A stretch of 64,000 nt of DNA. It comes from Xanthomonas campestris pv. phormiicola. GTDB lineage: Bacteria; Pseudomonadota; Gammaproteobacteria; Xanthomonadales; Xanthomonadaceae. The translations under genes and the position numbers were made by a program. This document shows, one piece after another, positions 18,360 to 27,190 of the stretch (position 1 is its first letter; every line of letters begins with the position of its first letter). The notes beneath the pieces are model-generated. The model was given only the letters and a program-made list of their open reading frames with translations, was not told the DNA's origin and ran no database searches. Location of the stretch: the NCBI GenBank assembly GCA_025666215.1, contig CP102593.1:4291001-4355000 (forward strand), read 5' to 3'.

Positions 18360-20500
18360 GCGCTCAGCTCTCCGCCAACGCTGTACTGGGGATTGGCCGC
18401 GCGGCGATGCTGCTCGCGCACGGCGGCGGCGATCGCCGCCTGGGTAGCGACGCCTTGCTTCACCAGGTGATCGCCGATGCGGCCGTCGCGTTGCGGCCTG
18501 TACTCGTCCAGCACCCGCTCGAACTGGTCGCGCGCGATCAGGCGCAGTTCCACCAGCACATCGCCCAGCAACGGCACCGCGTCGACGCGGTAGCTTTCGC
18601 CGCTGATCAGGCGCAGGCCGGCGTTGATTTCGCTTTCGCGCGCGATCGCCTGCCTGAGCACGCTCGCGTCCAGGTCGTGCAGCAGCCGCGCCTGCTCCTC
18701 TTCGGACAGCGCGTTGGAGACCGCGACCGCCACTTCGCCGGGCACGTCCGACGGCAGCGGCAGCAGCCGCCATTGCACGCAGGCCTGCACCGACAACGGG
18801 AACTGCCCGGCCTGCAGATACGCCACGTCGATCGCCGCGCGCGGCAGATCGCCCTGGAAGGCGATGGCTTCGGCCAGGGTTTCGTCGTCCAGCCAGCCCT
18901 GCGCCACCAGGATCCGGCCCAGCGGTTGCTGGCGTCCGCCCTCCTGCTGGCGCAACGCCTGCACCAGGCGCTCGGGCTCGACCGCCTCCCAGGTTGTCAG
19001 CAGTTCGCCCAGGCGCCTGCGGGTATGCACCAGCTGCGCGGCGCTGGGGAAATCGTGCATGGTCTTGTCCCACACCATGCGCTTGCCGAACAGCAGGTAC
19101 AGCAGGAACAGCCGCCAGGCGCGCGCGGTGGCCATGAAGTTGATCATGTTGCCGACCACCATGCGCGGGATCGACATCAGCGCATGTTCCCAGCCGTACA
19201 GGCGGTTGACGAAGTAGAAGCGCTGCGCCACGCGCGTGGCCAGCGCGGCGGTGGTCAGCAGCGCCACGTTCATCTGCCAGGTGCCGCTCTGGAAGACGGT
19301 CGGAAACTGGGTGTCCCACGCGCCGGCGACCTTGAGCAGCCAGAACAGCAGCAGCTGCAGGAAGATCACATAGGCGAAGACGCTGACGAACGAGGTGACG
19401 ATGCCCTTGCGGTCGCGCGCGAGCAGGTACTTGGTCGCCAGCGAACCGCGCCAGCCCAGCGTTTCCCAGCTCTGCAGGCCGATGCCCAGCACCCAGCGCG
19501 CCTTCTGCCGGTACGAGGCGCGGAAGTTGTCGGGAAAGTATTCGCGTACGCACAGCGCCATGTCCAGGGTGCGCTCGCGCACCGGGCCCCAGCCGAACCA
19601 CGATGGGCGGCGCACGCGGAACTGCACCGGGAAGCGCGCGAAGATCGAGTGCATGCCCATCGCCGCCAGCCGCGCGCCGACATCGTAGTCCTCGGTCAGG
19701 CTGTCGGTGTTGAACGGCTGGTTGTCGCTGACCTCGCTCAGCGCCAGCAGCGCCTTGCGCGAGAAGCAGGTACCCACGCCGGCCGAGGGCACCATGCCGG
19801 ACACGCTTTCGCGCACCACCAGGTCCTTGGCGTGCCATTCGGCGAATTCGTCCATGTAGACGCCGGCCACCAGCTCGTACCACTCGCGGTCCAGCGAGGT
19901 CACCGGCAACTGGATCATGTCCTTGCGCGGCAGCAGGTAGTTGAAGAAGCGCAGCTCCAGCGGGTGCAGCACGTCTTCGCTGTCGTGCAGGACCACGCCG
20001 GCGAACTCGATGTCGTTCTGCTTCTCGTACTCGAAGATCGCCAGGACCAGCCAGTTCAGGCAGTCGGCCTTGCTGGTCGGGCCGTCGTGCGGCACCTCGA
20101 TGCGGCGCATGCGCTTGTAGCGGCGGCGCATGCGTTCCACTTCGGCGATGGTCTGCGCGTCGTTGGGATAGGTGCCGACGAAGACCATGTAGTCGTGGTA
20201 GTCGAGCACGTCGATCATGTTCTCGACCATCTGCCCGATCACGTCGAACTCGGCCCAGGCCGGCACCATGATCGCCAGCGTCTGTTCCGGGCGCTGCAGC
20301 AGGTCCTGCTGGGTCAGCGGCCGGTATTCGCTGCGCTGCTTGAGGATCACGCTGCGCCAGATTTCGCGCGTCCAGTACCAGGCGTCGATGAACAGGTCGT
20401 CGAGGCTGGAGATCAGGATCACCACCGCGACCACCACGGCCGCCGCCTCCAGGAAGGCGTAGTAGTTGGCCAGGTAGATGTTCCAGTACAGACCGTCCAC
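18356..20500 (-). CDS. nfrB: NfrB-like GT2 polysaccharide synthase with tandem MshEN c-di-GMP domains
   Basis: This 714-residue inner-membrane processive glycosyltransferase has an N-terminal helix at about 18-31. The GT2 core has DSED (173-176), TED (269-271) and QKARW (332-336), and further membrane segments lie near 370-480. The C-terminus carries two MshEN-type modules, each two 24-residue motifs joined by six residues: 496-549 (RLGELLTTW..., PLGRILVAQG...) and 644-697 (LLGDVLVELRLI..., RIGDHLVKQG...). MshEN binds c-di-GMP, and E. coli NfrB is c-di-GMP controlled. The start is GTG, 6 bp after the BcsB-like stop. The product is inferred to be a ManNAc-containing polymer because wecB leads the operon. 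Confidence 0.9.
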   Translation of the reverse strand: MDGLYWNIYLANYYAFLEAAAVVVAVVILISSLDDLFIDAWYWTREIWRSVILKQRSEYRPLTQQDLLQRPEQTLAIMVPAWAEFDVIGQMVENMIDVLDYHDYMVFVGTYPNDAQTIAEVERMRRRYKRMRRIEVPHDGPTSKADCLNWLVLAIFEYEKQNDIEFAGVVLHDSEDVLHPLELRFFNYLLPRKDMIQLPVTSLDREWYELVAGVYMDEFAEWHAKDLVVRESVSGMVPSAGVGTCFSRKALLALSEVSDNQPFNTDSLTEDYDVGARLAAMGMHSIFARFPVQFRVRRPSWFGWGPVRERTLDMALCVREYFPDNFRASYRQKARWVLGIGLQSWETLGWRGSLATKYLLARDRKGIVTSFVSVFAYVIFLQLLLFWLLKVAGAWDTQFPTVFQSGTWQMNVALLTTAALATRVAQRFYFVNRLYGWEHALMSIPRMVVGNMINFMATARAWRLFLLYLLFGKRMVWDKTMHDFPSAAQLVHTRRRLGELLTTWEAVEPERLVQALRQQEGGRQQPLGRILVAQGWLDDETLAEAIAFQGDLPRAAIDVAYLQAGQFPLSVQACVQWRLLPLPSDVPGEVAVAVSNALSEEEQARLLHDLDASVLRQAIARESEINAGLRLISGESYRVDAVPLLGDVLVELRLIARDQFERVLDEYRPQRDGRIGDHLVKQGVATQAAIAAAVREQHRRAANPQYSVGGELSA

Positions 20501-20506
20501 AGGCGA

Positions 20507-22729
20507 TCAGTGCCCGTTGGTCTGCGCGGACTTGCGGCGGCGACGCACCTGCACCACGCGCGCGGCCAGCAGCATGAACACGATCACCCCCACCAGCACC
20601 ACCAGCCACACCATGTGCTGCTGCCACAGCGGCTGCGGGTTGCTCTGCTCGGCCATGCGCGCGCCGGTCGGGTCCTGCCCGTCGAAGTCCTGCACCACGC
20701 CGTTGGCATCCAGCAGCGCCAGGTTGCCGCGGATCAGCCGGAACGGTTCGGCGATCTGCGGCCCCTGCGTCCCCAGCTCACGGTAGATCACCCCGGTGTT
20801 GGCGCCGCTGCCGACCACTTCGACCAGCGCGGCGCGGTCGAGCCCGGCCAGGTCCAGCAGCACCTGCTTGCCCGGGCCGGACACCACCAGCTTGCCGTCG
20901 CGCACCGCCCCGCTCTGCGCCAGCCCCTGCGGCGCCAGCACGAAGCTGAGGTAGGGACCGGTCGGCGCGATCGCGGTGTTGGCAGCGCCGACCTTCAGCA
21001 CCGCCTGCATCGGCGAGGCGCCGGTCGCGCCGGCGAGATGGATCACCTTGGCCAGCGAGACCGGCGCGTCCTGCAGCCAGGCGCTGGGCACGAATACCTC
21101 GTGCGCGCCTGCCAGCTGCGAGGCCGCGCCGACGAAATCGGCGGCGAGGCTGCGCTCGGCCAGGCGGATGTGGCTGCTGGGCAGCACCGACACCGGATAG
21201 CCGGTGGCCGGATCGTGGCAGTACGGGCGCGCCGGCTGGCGCAGGAAACTGATCCGCACCTGGTTGCGCGCGGCCAGCGCGAAGCTCGGCACCTTGGCGA
21301 CCAGCCGCTGCGGCTTGCCGTCGGCGTCGAGCACCTTGGCGCCCAGCAGGTAGTCGTTGAAGAAGATCGAGGCGACCGCGCCCTGCCCGGCCGGGTTCGG
21401 CGCCGCGCTGACGTCGACCACCACTTCGCTGGGCAGGCGTCCTTCGCTGGACAGCGCGCCCAGGTCGAAGTTCGCGGTGCGGTCGCCGCGCGAGACGATG
21501 TCCTGGGTCCCGGCCATGTCGCCGAGGCGGCCGAGCAGCACCACGTCCTTGTCGGCCGGCGGCAGCAGCGCCGTGCTCACCTGCAGCGCACGGCCCTGTG
21601 CATAGGCGCGCCATTGCTGGGTCAGCAGGCCGGCGACCTTGGCGCCGGCGCCGCTGGCGACCAGCAGGGTCGGATGTCCGCCGACCAGCGCCACCTGCAC
21701 CGACGCGGTGCCGGCCGCCTGTTCGAACCCGGCCATGTCGGCCTTGCGCCATGCGGCGAACGCGCCGGCCGCGTCCGGCGCGGCGCCGGCGACCTCGCTG
21801 CCCAGCGCATCCAGCGCGGCGCGCACGCCTGCGCGCAACGGATCGCTCAGCACCGCCACGTCGACCGCGAGCGGACCGCCATCGCCGAGCGACAGCAGCG
21901 CGCCGACTTCGGCCAGGCTGCCGACGCGGTGGCTGGCGCTGCCGTCGGACAAGGCCGCGTAGGCGGGAATGCCGGCCAGGCTGGCCGGGATCGCCAGCCC
22001 GCGCAGATCCACGTTGCTGCCCACCGCCGGCAGCGCGACCACCTCGACGCGCTTGCCGCCGTTCTCCAGCGCCGTGCCCACGCGCCACGCGGTGTCGTAA
22101 CTTTGCACGCTGGTGGCGCGCCCTTCCACCAGCAGCCGCACCGTGGCCGGCAATGCGCCCCAGGCCTTGGCCACGGTGTCGATCGCGCGGCCGTCGAAGC
22201 GGTAGCTGAAGCGCGACTCCGGCGACAGCCGCAGCACGTTGGCCGGCGCGCTCTGGTCGGCGCACTGGTACTCGGAGACCACCGACCACCAGCCCACGCC
22301 GAAGCGCACGAAGCCGTTGCGGCGGGCGAAGCCGTCGATGCCGATCAGCTGGCTGGCATCGCCCTGGGCATCGGTGATCGAACGCGCCGACACCGGGTCG
22401 CCGTCGATCGACAGCAGGCTGGAGGTGCGCCCGGTATGCCCGCGCACGTAGCGCGCATCGACCTGCAACTGCGCATCGCGGGTCGGCACGCCGGCCGGCA
22501 CCGGCAGGTAGATGTCGCGCTGGCTTTCCTGGCCGCTGAGCACCAGCGACTGCTTGAAGCCCAGCTCGCGCAGGGTCATCGAGCGGGTGACCGTGCTGGC
22601 GCCGGCCCACTCGCCGAACTGGCCGGCGACCGAATCGGCGGCAGCGGCAGGGGTCAGCGCGGTCGACAGGACCAAGGCCAGCGGCAGACCCTGGGGGAAA
22701 CGGGCGGTGGAACGGCGGGGCTGGGTCAT
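20507..22729 (-). CDS. BcsB-like periplasmic glycan synthase partner
   Basis: This 740-residue protein has a signal peptide ending TPAAAA and a large periplasmic beta-rich body. A single C-terminal membrane helix (QHMVWLVVLVGVIVFMLLAARVV) ends in a basic tail. The segments LRELGFKQSLVLSGQESQRDIYLPV and SIFFNDYLLGAKVLDADG match the cellulose synthase BcsB pattern of carbohydrate-binding and flavodoxin-like domains with a C-terminal anchor. BcsB guides nascent glucan across the periplasm. Here it precedes an NfrB-type synthase rather than BcsA, and no bcsA or bcsZ is present. Its start overlaps the wecB stop (ATGA). The exact glycan bound is unknown. Confidence 0.82.
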   Translation of the reverse strand: MTQPRRSTARFPQGLPLALVLSTALTPAAAADSVAGQFGEWAGASTVTRSMTLRELGFKQSLVLSGQESQRDIYLPVPAGVPTRDAQLQVDARYVRGHTGRTSSLLSIDGDPVSARSITDAQGDASQLIGIDGFARRNGFVRFGVGWWSVVSEYQCADQSAPANVLRLSPESRFSYRFDGRAIDTVAKAWGALPATVRLLVEGRATSVQSYDTAWRVGTALENGGKRVEVVALPAVGSNVDLRGLAIPASLAGIPAYAALSDGSASHRVGSLAEVGALLSLGDGGPLAVDVAVLSDPLRAGVRAALDALGSEVAGAAPDAAGAFAAWRKADMAGFEQAAGTASVQVALVGGHPTLLVASGAGAKVAGLLTQQWRAYAQGRALQVSTALLPPADKDVVLLGRLGDMAGTQDIVSRGDRTANFDLGALSSEGRLPSEVVVDVSAAPNPAGQGAVASIFFNDYLLGAKVLDADGKPQRLVAKVPSFALAARNQVRISFLRQPARPYCHDPATGYPVSVLPSSHIRLAERSLAADFVGAASQLAGAHEVFVPSAWLQDAPVSLAKVIHLAGATGASPMQAVLKVGAANTAIAPTGPYLSFVLAPQGLAQSGAVRDGKLVVSGPGKQVLLDLAGLDRAALVEVVGSGANTGVIYRELGTQGPQIAEPFRLIRGNLALLDANGVVQDFDGQDPTGARMAEQSNPQPLWQQHMVWLVVLVGVIVFMLLAARVVQVRRRRKSAQTNGH

Positions 22730-23910
22730 GGCGTGGATTCTGAAAAAAGAGGGAGGTGGGACACCGCCGCGGCGCGGCCGGGCACGAAACTGTCGAAGGA
22801 CCGGCCGCGCAGCGCGGCCACGATCCGCGCCGAGGCGCGGCCATCGCCGTAGGGGCTGGCGTGGGGCAGGAACCGCGCAGGCCGCGGCGGCAGCTCGCAG
22901 GCCGCCGCGACCGCGGCCACGATCCGCGCCGGATCGGTGCCGACCAGGGTCACCACCCCGGCCTGGACCGCCTCGGGGCGTTCGGTGACGTCGCGCATCA
23001 CCAGCACCGGCTTGCCCAGCGCCGGCGCTTCTTCCTGCACGCCGCCCGAATCGGTCAGCACCACGTGCGCGTGCTGCATCAGCCGCACGAAGGCGAGGTA
23101 GTCCTGCGGCGCGATCAGGTGCACGTTGTCCAGGCCGCCCAACTGCGCGCGGACCGGGCCCTGCACGTTCGGATTCAAATGCACCGGGTAGACGATCTGC
23201 AGGTCCTTGCGCTGCGCCAGTTCGGCCAGCGCGCGGCAGATGTTGGCGAAGCCGTCGCCGAAGCTTTCGCGACGATGCCCGGTGACCAGCAGCAGCTTGC
23301 GCTGCGGATCCAGGAACGGGAACTGCGCATCCACCGTGGTGCGCAGCACGGCATCGCGCTCGAGCCGCTCGACGGTCAGTTGCAGCGCATCGATCACGGT
23401 GTTGCCGGTGACGCTGATGCGGCCGGACAGGTGCTCGCGCTGCAGGTTGTCGCGCGCGCTGGCGGTGGGCGCGAACAGATGGTCGGCGACCACGTCGATC
23501 ACCCGCCGGTTCATTTCTTCCGGCCACGGCTGCTGCAGATTGCCGGTGCGCAGGCCCGCTTCGACATGGCCAACCGGAATGCGCCGATGGAAGGCGGCCA
23601 GCGCGGCGGTCATCGCGGTACTGGTATCGCCGTGCACCAGCACGCGGTCCGGCCGCACCTGCGCATACAGCGCGTCGAGTCTGGCGAACAACCGCGAACA
23701 CAGGCCGTTGAGGGTCTGGTCGGCCACCATCACATCGAGGTCGTGATCCGGCTGGATCGCGAACAAGGCCATCACCTGATCCAGCATCGCCCGATGCTGT
23801 CCGGTGATGCAGACCAGGGAGTCGATCCCCGGCGCGACGCGCAGCGCGCGGACCAGCGGCCCCATCTTGATCGCCTCGGGGCGCGTACCAAAAACGCAAA
23901 GAACCTTCAC
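22726..23910 (-). CDS. wecB: UDP-N-acetylglucosamine 2-epimerase (non-hydrolysing)
   Basis: This 394-residue cytoplasmic enzyme converts UDP-GlcNAc to UDP-ManNAc. Clear family motifs are FGTRPEAIKMGPLV, TGQHRAMLDQV, VHGDTSTAMTAALAAF, GHVEAGLRTGN, PWPEEMNRRVID, VTGHRRESFGDG and LTDSGGVQEEAPALGKP. The start is GTG 23910, giving VKVLCVFG, with GGAG six bases upstream; a longer reading from 23928 would put this ribosome site inside the gene. It is the first gene of the long glycan operon and no ECA or teichoic genes are nearby, so it is probably the dedicated sugar-nucleotide supplier for the NfrB-type synthase. Confidence 0.96.
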   Translation of the reverse strand: MKVLCVFGTRPEAIKMGPLVRALRVAPGIDSLVCITGQHRAMLDQVMALFAIQPDHDLDVMVADQTLNGLCSRLFARLDALYAQVRPDRVLVHGDTSTAMTAALAAFHRRIPVGHVEAGLRTGNLQQPWPEEMNRRVIDVVADHLFAPTASARDNLQREHLSGRISVTGNTVIDALQLTVERLERDAVLRTTVDAQFPFLDPQRKLLLVTGHRRESFGDGFANICRALAELAQRKDLQIVYPVHLNPNVQGPVRAQLGGLDNVHLIAPQDYLAFVRLMQHAHVVLTDSGGVQEEAPALGKPVLVMRDVTERPEAVQAGVVTLVGTDPARIVAAVAAACELPPRPARFLPHASPYGDGRASARIVAALRGRSFDSFVPGRAAAVSHLPLFSESTP

Positions 23911-23940
23911 TACCCACTCCAGGGTCACCGATTAATCGTG

Positions 23941-23970
23941 ACCATCGTCACACAATATGTGTGATATGGT
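23941..23970. promoter_or_regulatory. Nested palindrome upstream of wecB, candidate operator
   Basis: TCACACAATATGTGTGA (23948-23964) has perfect 7-bp arms around ATA. It is flanked by a second matching pair, ACCAT (23941-23945) and ATGGT (23966-23970). It begins 31 bp from the wecB GTG in an AT-rich stretch, and the adjacent TTGTAT on the minus strand could serve as a -35. It should control the whole operon. The polarity (TCACA outside-in) is the reverse of a Clp/CRP site. Confidence 0.55.
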
Positions 23971-24795
23971 GTATACAAATCGTGTAGGCCACAGGGGCGA
24001 TGCCCGGCCTCATGCCGCGCATCGCCAAGCACCACGAGGCTTTTCGCCTTGGTGCCGAGTGCTGAACGCTCGCACTTTCAGGACAGATCGGTCGGCGGCG
24101 ACCCGGTTGTCGCACGGGCACCTGCGCCACCAATCGCCGCCTTCAGCCACCGCCGGGCGGTGGCGGCGGGCCCGCCCTGGGCGCCTGGACCACCGCCAGC
24201 AGCGGCGGCTGACGACGCGTCGGTACCGATGGCGCGAGCTTGCCGGATCCTCAACCGTAGAAGCGCACAGGCCTCGAGTGCCGATCTGTGCCGGCGAGCA
24301 ATCAGCGCTCCAGACTACGGCGCACGCGGCACGGCATGGCTAGCGCGCACGCTCCTTGAGGTCGCCCCACATCAATCGCGCACCGCAAAATGCTTTTCGG
24401 CAAGCTGTTTGGCCAAGCGAAACCCCTTCTCGGTCAAGCAAACCGACTCCGCCGATTCTTGGGATGGGTGATGCAGCCCTTTTCAAGGGGTCCATCCATC
24501 ACGGAAAAGTCAATCCTTTTCCAGACCCTTGCGCTTTCAAACCCGAACACCCCCAGCAACGCCAGGACCAGCGCCGGCGCATGGGTTATACCCGTGACGA
24601 TGCAGGCGTGAAACTGCGCATCTCCGCAGCGGTGCGGGAGGCCAGCAGTGGCACGCGGTCCGTTGGACGAATTCGCGATCCAGGAATGGCTGTGGCGTTG
24701 CGCTGCGGCGTCGCAATGTAGCCACTCCCAGACCAAGGCTTCGCTCCGCAGCACAGCCAGCCGCATCGCACGCGACCGGCACACGCCAATCAGTA
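23971..24795. other. Non-coding interval between wecB and gshA
   Basis: No convincing intact gene is present in this 825-bp stretch. It is less GC-biased than its surroundings between about 24370 and 24560. There, a minus-strand reading frame ending at 24372 encodes a protein-like tail (see the pseudogene entry). Short open frames elsewhere have poor composition and no ribosome sites. Confidence 0.6.
24372..24465 (-). pseudogene. Possible 3' remnant of a foreign gene
   Basis: The last 28 codons read ESAESVCLTEKG, then FRLAKQLAEKHFAVRD, then TGA. This balanced, helix-forming sequence looks like the end of a winged-helix or similar small protein. A stop interrupts the same frame about 8 codons upstream of this segment, and base composition is lower in GC than the neighbours. 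I do not recognise the family. It may be a decayed fragment or chance. Confidence 0.3.
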
Positions 24796-26160
24796 TCAGT
24801 AGGCAAACTCGCGGAACACCCGATCGATATCGCCCTGCCACGCACCGTGGTACAGCGCCAGCTTGCGTTCGGCCGCGGTCTGGCCGGCGTGCAGGATCTC
24901 CACCAGCGGTTCCAGGAAGCGCGATTCGTCCTGGCCGTCGCCGTTCAGGCGCGCGCGGCGGCGCAGGCCGTCCAGGGCGATCTTCACCGACTCGGCGGCC
25001 AGGTCCTGCACGGTGCCGTTGCGGAACGTCAGCTTCAGCGCCTGCCTGGGCACGCCGTCGCGCAGCGCGTGGCGTTCGACCAGGCTGAAGTCCTTGACCA
25101 GGTCCCAGGCCGCATCCAGTGCGGCATCGTCGTACAGCAGGCCGACCCAGTACGCCGACAGCGCGCACAGCCGGCCCCAGGGACCGGCGTCGGCGCCGCG
25201 CATTTCCAGGTATTTCTTCAGCCGCACTTCCGGGAACGCGGTGGTCATGTGGTCGGACCAGTCGCGCAGCGTCGGCAGCGCGCCCGGCAGGGCCGGCAGC
25301 TTGCCCTGCATGAAATCGCGGAAGCTCTGCCCGCTGGCGTCGACGTAGGTGCCGTCGCGGTAGGAGAAGTACATCGGCACGTCGAGCAGGTAATCGACGT
25401 AGCGCTCGTAGCCGAAACCGTCCTCGAACACGAAGTCGAGCATGCCGGTGCGGTCGGCGTCGGTATCGGTCCAGATGTGCGAGCGGTAGCTGAGGTAGCC
25501 GTTGGGCTTGCCCTCGGTGAACGGCGAATCGGCGAACAGCGCGGTGGCGATCGGTTGCAGCGCCAGCGACACGCGGAACTTCTTGATCATGTCCGCTTCG
25601 CTGGCGTAATCCAGATTCACCTGCACCGTGCAGGTGCGGGTCATCATGTCCAGGCCGAGCGAGCCGACCCTGGGCATGTAGTTCTTCATGATCTGGTAGC
25701 GGCCCTTGGGCATCCACGGCATCTCGTCGCGGCGCCACTTCGGCTGGAAGCCCATGCCGAGGAAACCCAGGCGCAGTTCGTCGGCGACCTGCTTGACCTC
25801 GTTGAGGTGGCTGCCCACCTCCACGCAGGTGTCGTGGATGGTTTCCAGCGGCGCGCCCGACAGTTCCAGCTGCCCGGCCGGTTCCAGCGTCACCGAGGCG
25901 CCGTCGCGCAGCAGCGCGATGGTGTGCCCGCCTTCTTGCACGGGCTCCCAGCCGAAGCGGGTCAGGCCGGTGAGCAGGGCCTCGATGCCGCGCTCACCGT
26001 CAAAGGTCGGCGGGCGCAGGTCGTCCAGGCGGAAGCCGAACTTCTCGTGTTCGGTGCCGATGCGCCACTGCGCTTCGGGCTTTTCTCCGGAGGCCAACAC
26101 CTCGACCAGCTCGTTGCGGTCGGTGATCGGCGTTTCGGCAACGTGGCTGGGGCTCGACAA
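24796..26160 (-). CDS. gshA: Glutamate-cysteine ligase (plant/alphaproteobacterial type)
   Basis: This enzyme joins glutamate and cysteine with ATP, the first step of glutathione synthesis. At 454 residues it fits the GCS2-like plant-type family: [13 protein letters not shown] near the N-terminus, [64 protein letters not shown], and [20 protein letters not shown]. No ATG or GTG lies near the expected start. The frame opens with TTG 26160 (encoding [17 protein letters not shown]), so the start is provisional. gshB is not adjacent. The stop is followed by the non-coding interval described separately. Confidence 0.94.
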   Translation of the reverse strand: MSSPSHVAETPITDRNELVEVLASGEKPEAQWRIGTEHEKFGFRLDDLRPPTFDGERGIEALLTGLTRFGWEPVQEGGHTIALLRDGASVTLEPAGQLELSGAPLETIHDTCVEVGSHLNEVKQVADELRLGFLGMGFQPKWRRDEMPWMPKGRYQIMKNYMPRVGSLGLDMMTRTCTVQVNLDYASEADMIKKFRVSLALQPIATALFADSPFTEGKPNGYLSYRSHIWTDTDADRTGMLDFVFEDGFGYERYVDYLLDVPMYFSYRDGTYVDASGQSFRDFMQGKLPALPGALPTLRDWSDHMTTAFPEVRLKKYLEMRGADAGPWGRLCALSAYWVGLLYDDAALDAAWDLVKDFSLVERHALRDGVPRQALKLTFRNGTVQDLAAESVKIALDGLRRRARLNGDGQDESRFLEPLVEILHAGQTAAERKLALYHGAWQGDIDRVFREFAY

Positions 26161-26379
26161 GGGCAGGCTCGCACGGAAGATGAGGCGATGTGGGGATGGC
26201 CCGCCAGCATCGCAAGGGCCGCACTATAGCGTGACCGGCGCGAAGCCCACATCGCTACCGGCGGTGCTGCAGCATTCCACGATCCGCGCCGTTGGCGCCG
26301 GCGAGAGTGAGACGCAGCACCGCCGGCCGCAGCGCGCTCGGCTAGGCTGCTGGCCTGTTCCCCGCCCTGCAGGCAGCCG

Positions 26380-27075
26380 ATGCGCCCCGCCCACTCCGAA
26401 CTGCATCGCGCCGATCGCGCCGGCTGGCTGCGCGCCGCGGTGCTCGGCGCCAACGACGGCATCCTGTCGGTGGCCGGACTGGTGGTCGGCGTGGCCAGCA
26501 GCGGCGCGCCCGCGCCGGCGGTCCTGGCGACCGGCATCGCCGGCCTGGTCGCCGGCGCGATGTCGATGGCCGCCGGCGAATACGTGTCGGTGCAGTCGCA
26601 GGTGGACACCGAGCGCGCCGATCTGGCGATCGAGCGCCGCGAGTTGCGCGAGGACCCGCACAGCGAGCTGGAAGAACTGGCCGGCATCTACCGCCAGCGC
26701 GGGCTGGACGCGGCGCTGGCGCGCCAGGTCGCCGAGCAGTTGACCGCGCACGATGCGCTGGGCGCGCATGCGCGCGACGAGCTCGGCATCACCGAGACCC
26801 TGCGCGCGCGGCCGTTGCAGGCGGCGGCCGCGTCGGCGGCAGCATTCTGCACCGGCGCGGCGCTGCCGGTCGTGGCCGCGTGGCTGGCGCCGGACGGCCG
26901 GCAACTGTGGGTGACCGGCGCGGCGACCCTGGTCGGCCTGTCGCTGACCGGCGCGCTGGCCGCGCGCGCCGGCGGCGCTTCGGGCGTGCGCGGTGCGGTG
27001 CGTGTGGTGTTCTGGGGCGCGGCGGCGATGCTCGCCAGCGGCGCGATCGGGCACGTGTTCGGCGTGCATGTGTGA
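26380..27075 (+). CDS. VIT family iron/manganese transporter
   Basis: This 231-residue inner-membrane protein is of the VIT1/CCC1 family, which moves Fe2+ or Mn2+. The N-terminal helix pair has the family pattern LRAAVLGANDGILSVAGLVVG and AGAMSMAAGEYVSVQSQ. A cytoplasmic acidic helical domain rich in Glu (about 80-130, RRELREDPHSELEEL) probably binds metal. Three more membrane segments end with SGAIGHVFGV. It stands alone and faces away from gshA. No metal-responsive site is evident upstream. Confidence 0.93.
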   Translation: MRPAHSELHRADRAGWLRAAVLGANDGILSVAGLVVGVASSGAPAPAVLATGIAGLVAGAMSMAAGEYVSVQSQVDTERADLAIERRELREDPHSELEELAGIYRQRGLDAALARQVAEQLTAHDALGAHARDELGITETLRARPLQAAAASAAAFCTGAALPVVAAWLAPDGRQLWVTGAATLVGLSLTGALAARAGGASGVRGAVRVVFWGAAAMLASGAIGHVFGVHV

Positions 27076-27190
27076 GCGGACGCGCACCGTACTGGGTAGC
27101 ATCACCGGCATGGCCGACACGTGTTTCCCCGAAGTGCGAGGCGACCGCACGCCCATCGCTCAAAGCGGAACCTGAACTGGAGTACTGAAA

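Noticed and set aside
15531..20627. A single 1698-codon minus-strand protein extending nfrA upstream
   Set aside because: The part before 18359 is the out-of-frame shadow of nfrB. A signal peptide begins exactly at 18359, overlapping the nfrB stop.
18020..22852. A 1610-codon plus-strand open frame across nfrA, nfrB and the BcsB-like gene
   Set aside because: Composition is dominated by His, Arg, Gln and Ala with no hydrophobic core pattern. It is a by-product of codon bias on the other strand.
23948..23964. Clp/CRP binding site upstream of wecB
   Set aside because: A CRP-type site is TGTGA-N6-TCACA. Here the half-sites point the opposite way (TCACA...TGTGA), so Clp binding is not supported.
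23957..24471. Several short plus-strand open frames between wecB and gshA
   Set aside because: No ribosome sites, biased composition and mutual overlap; only the minus-strand tail at 24372-24465 has protein-like character.
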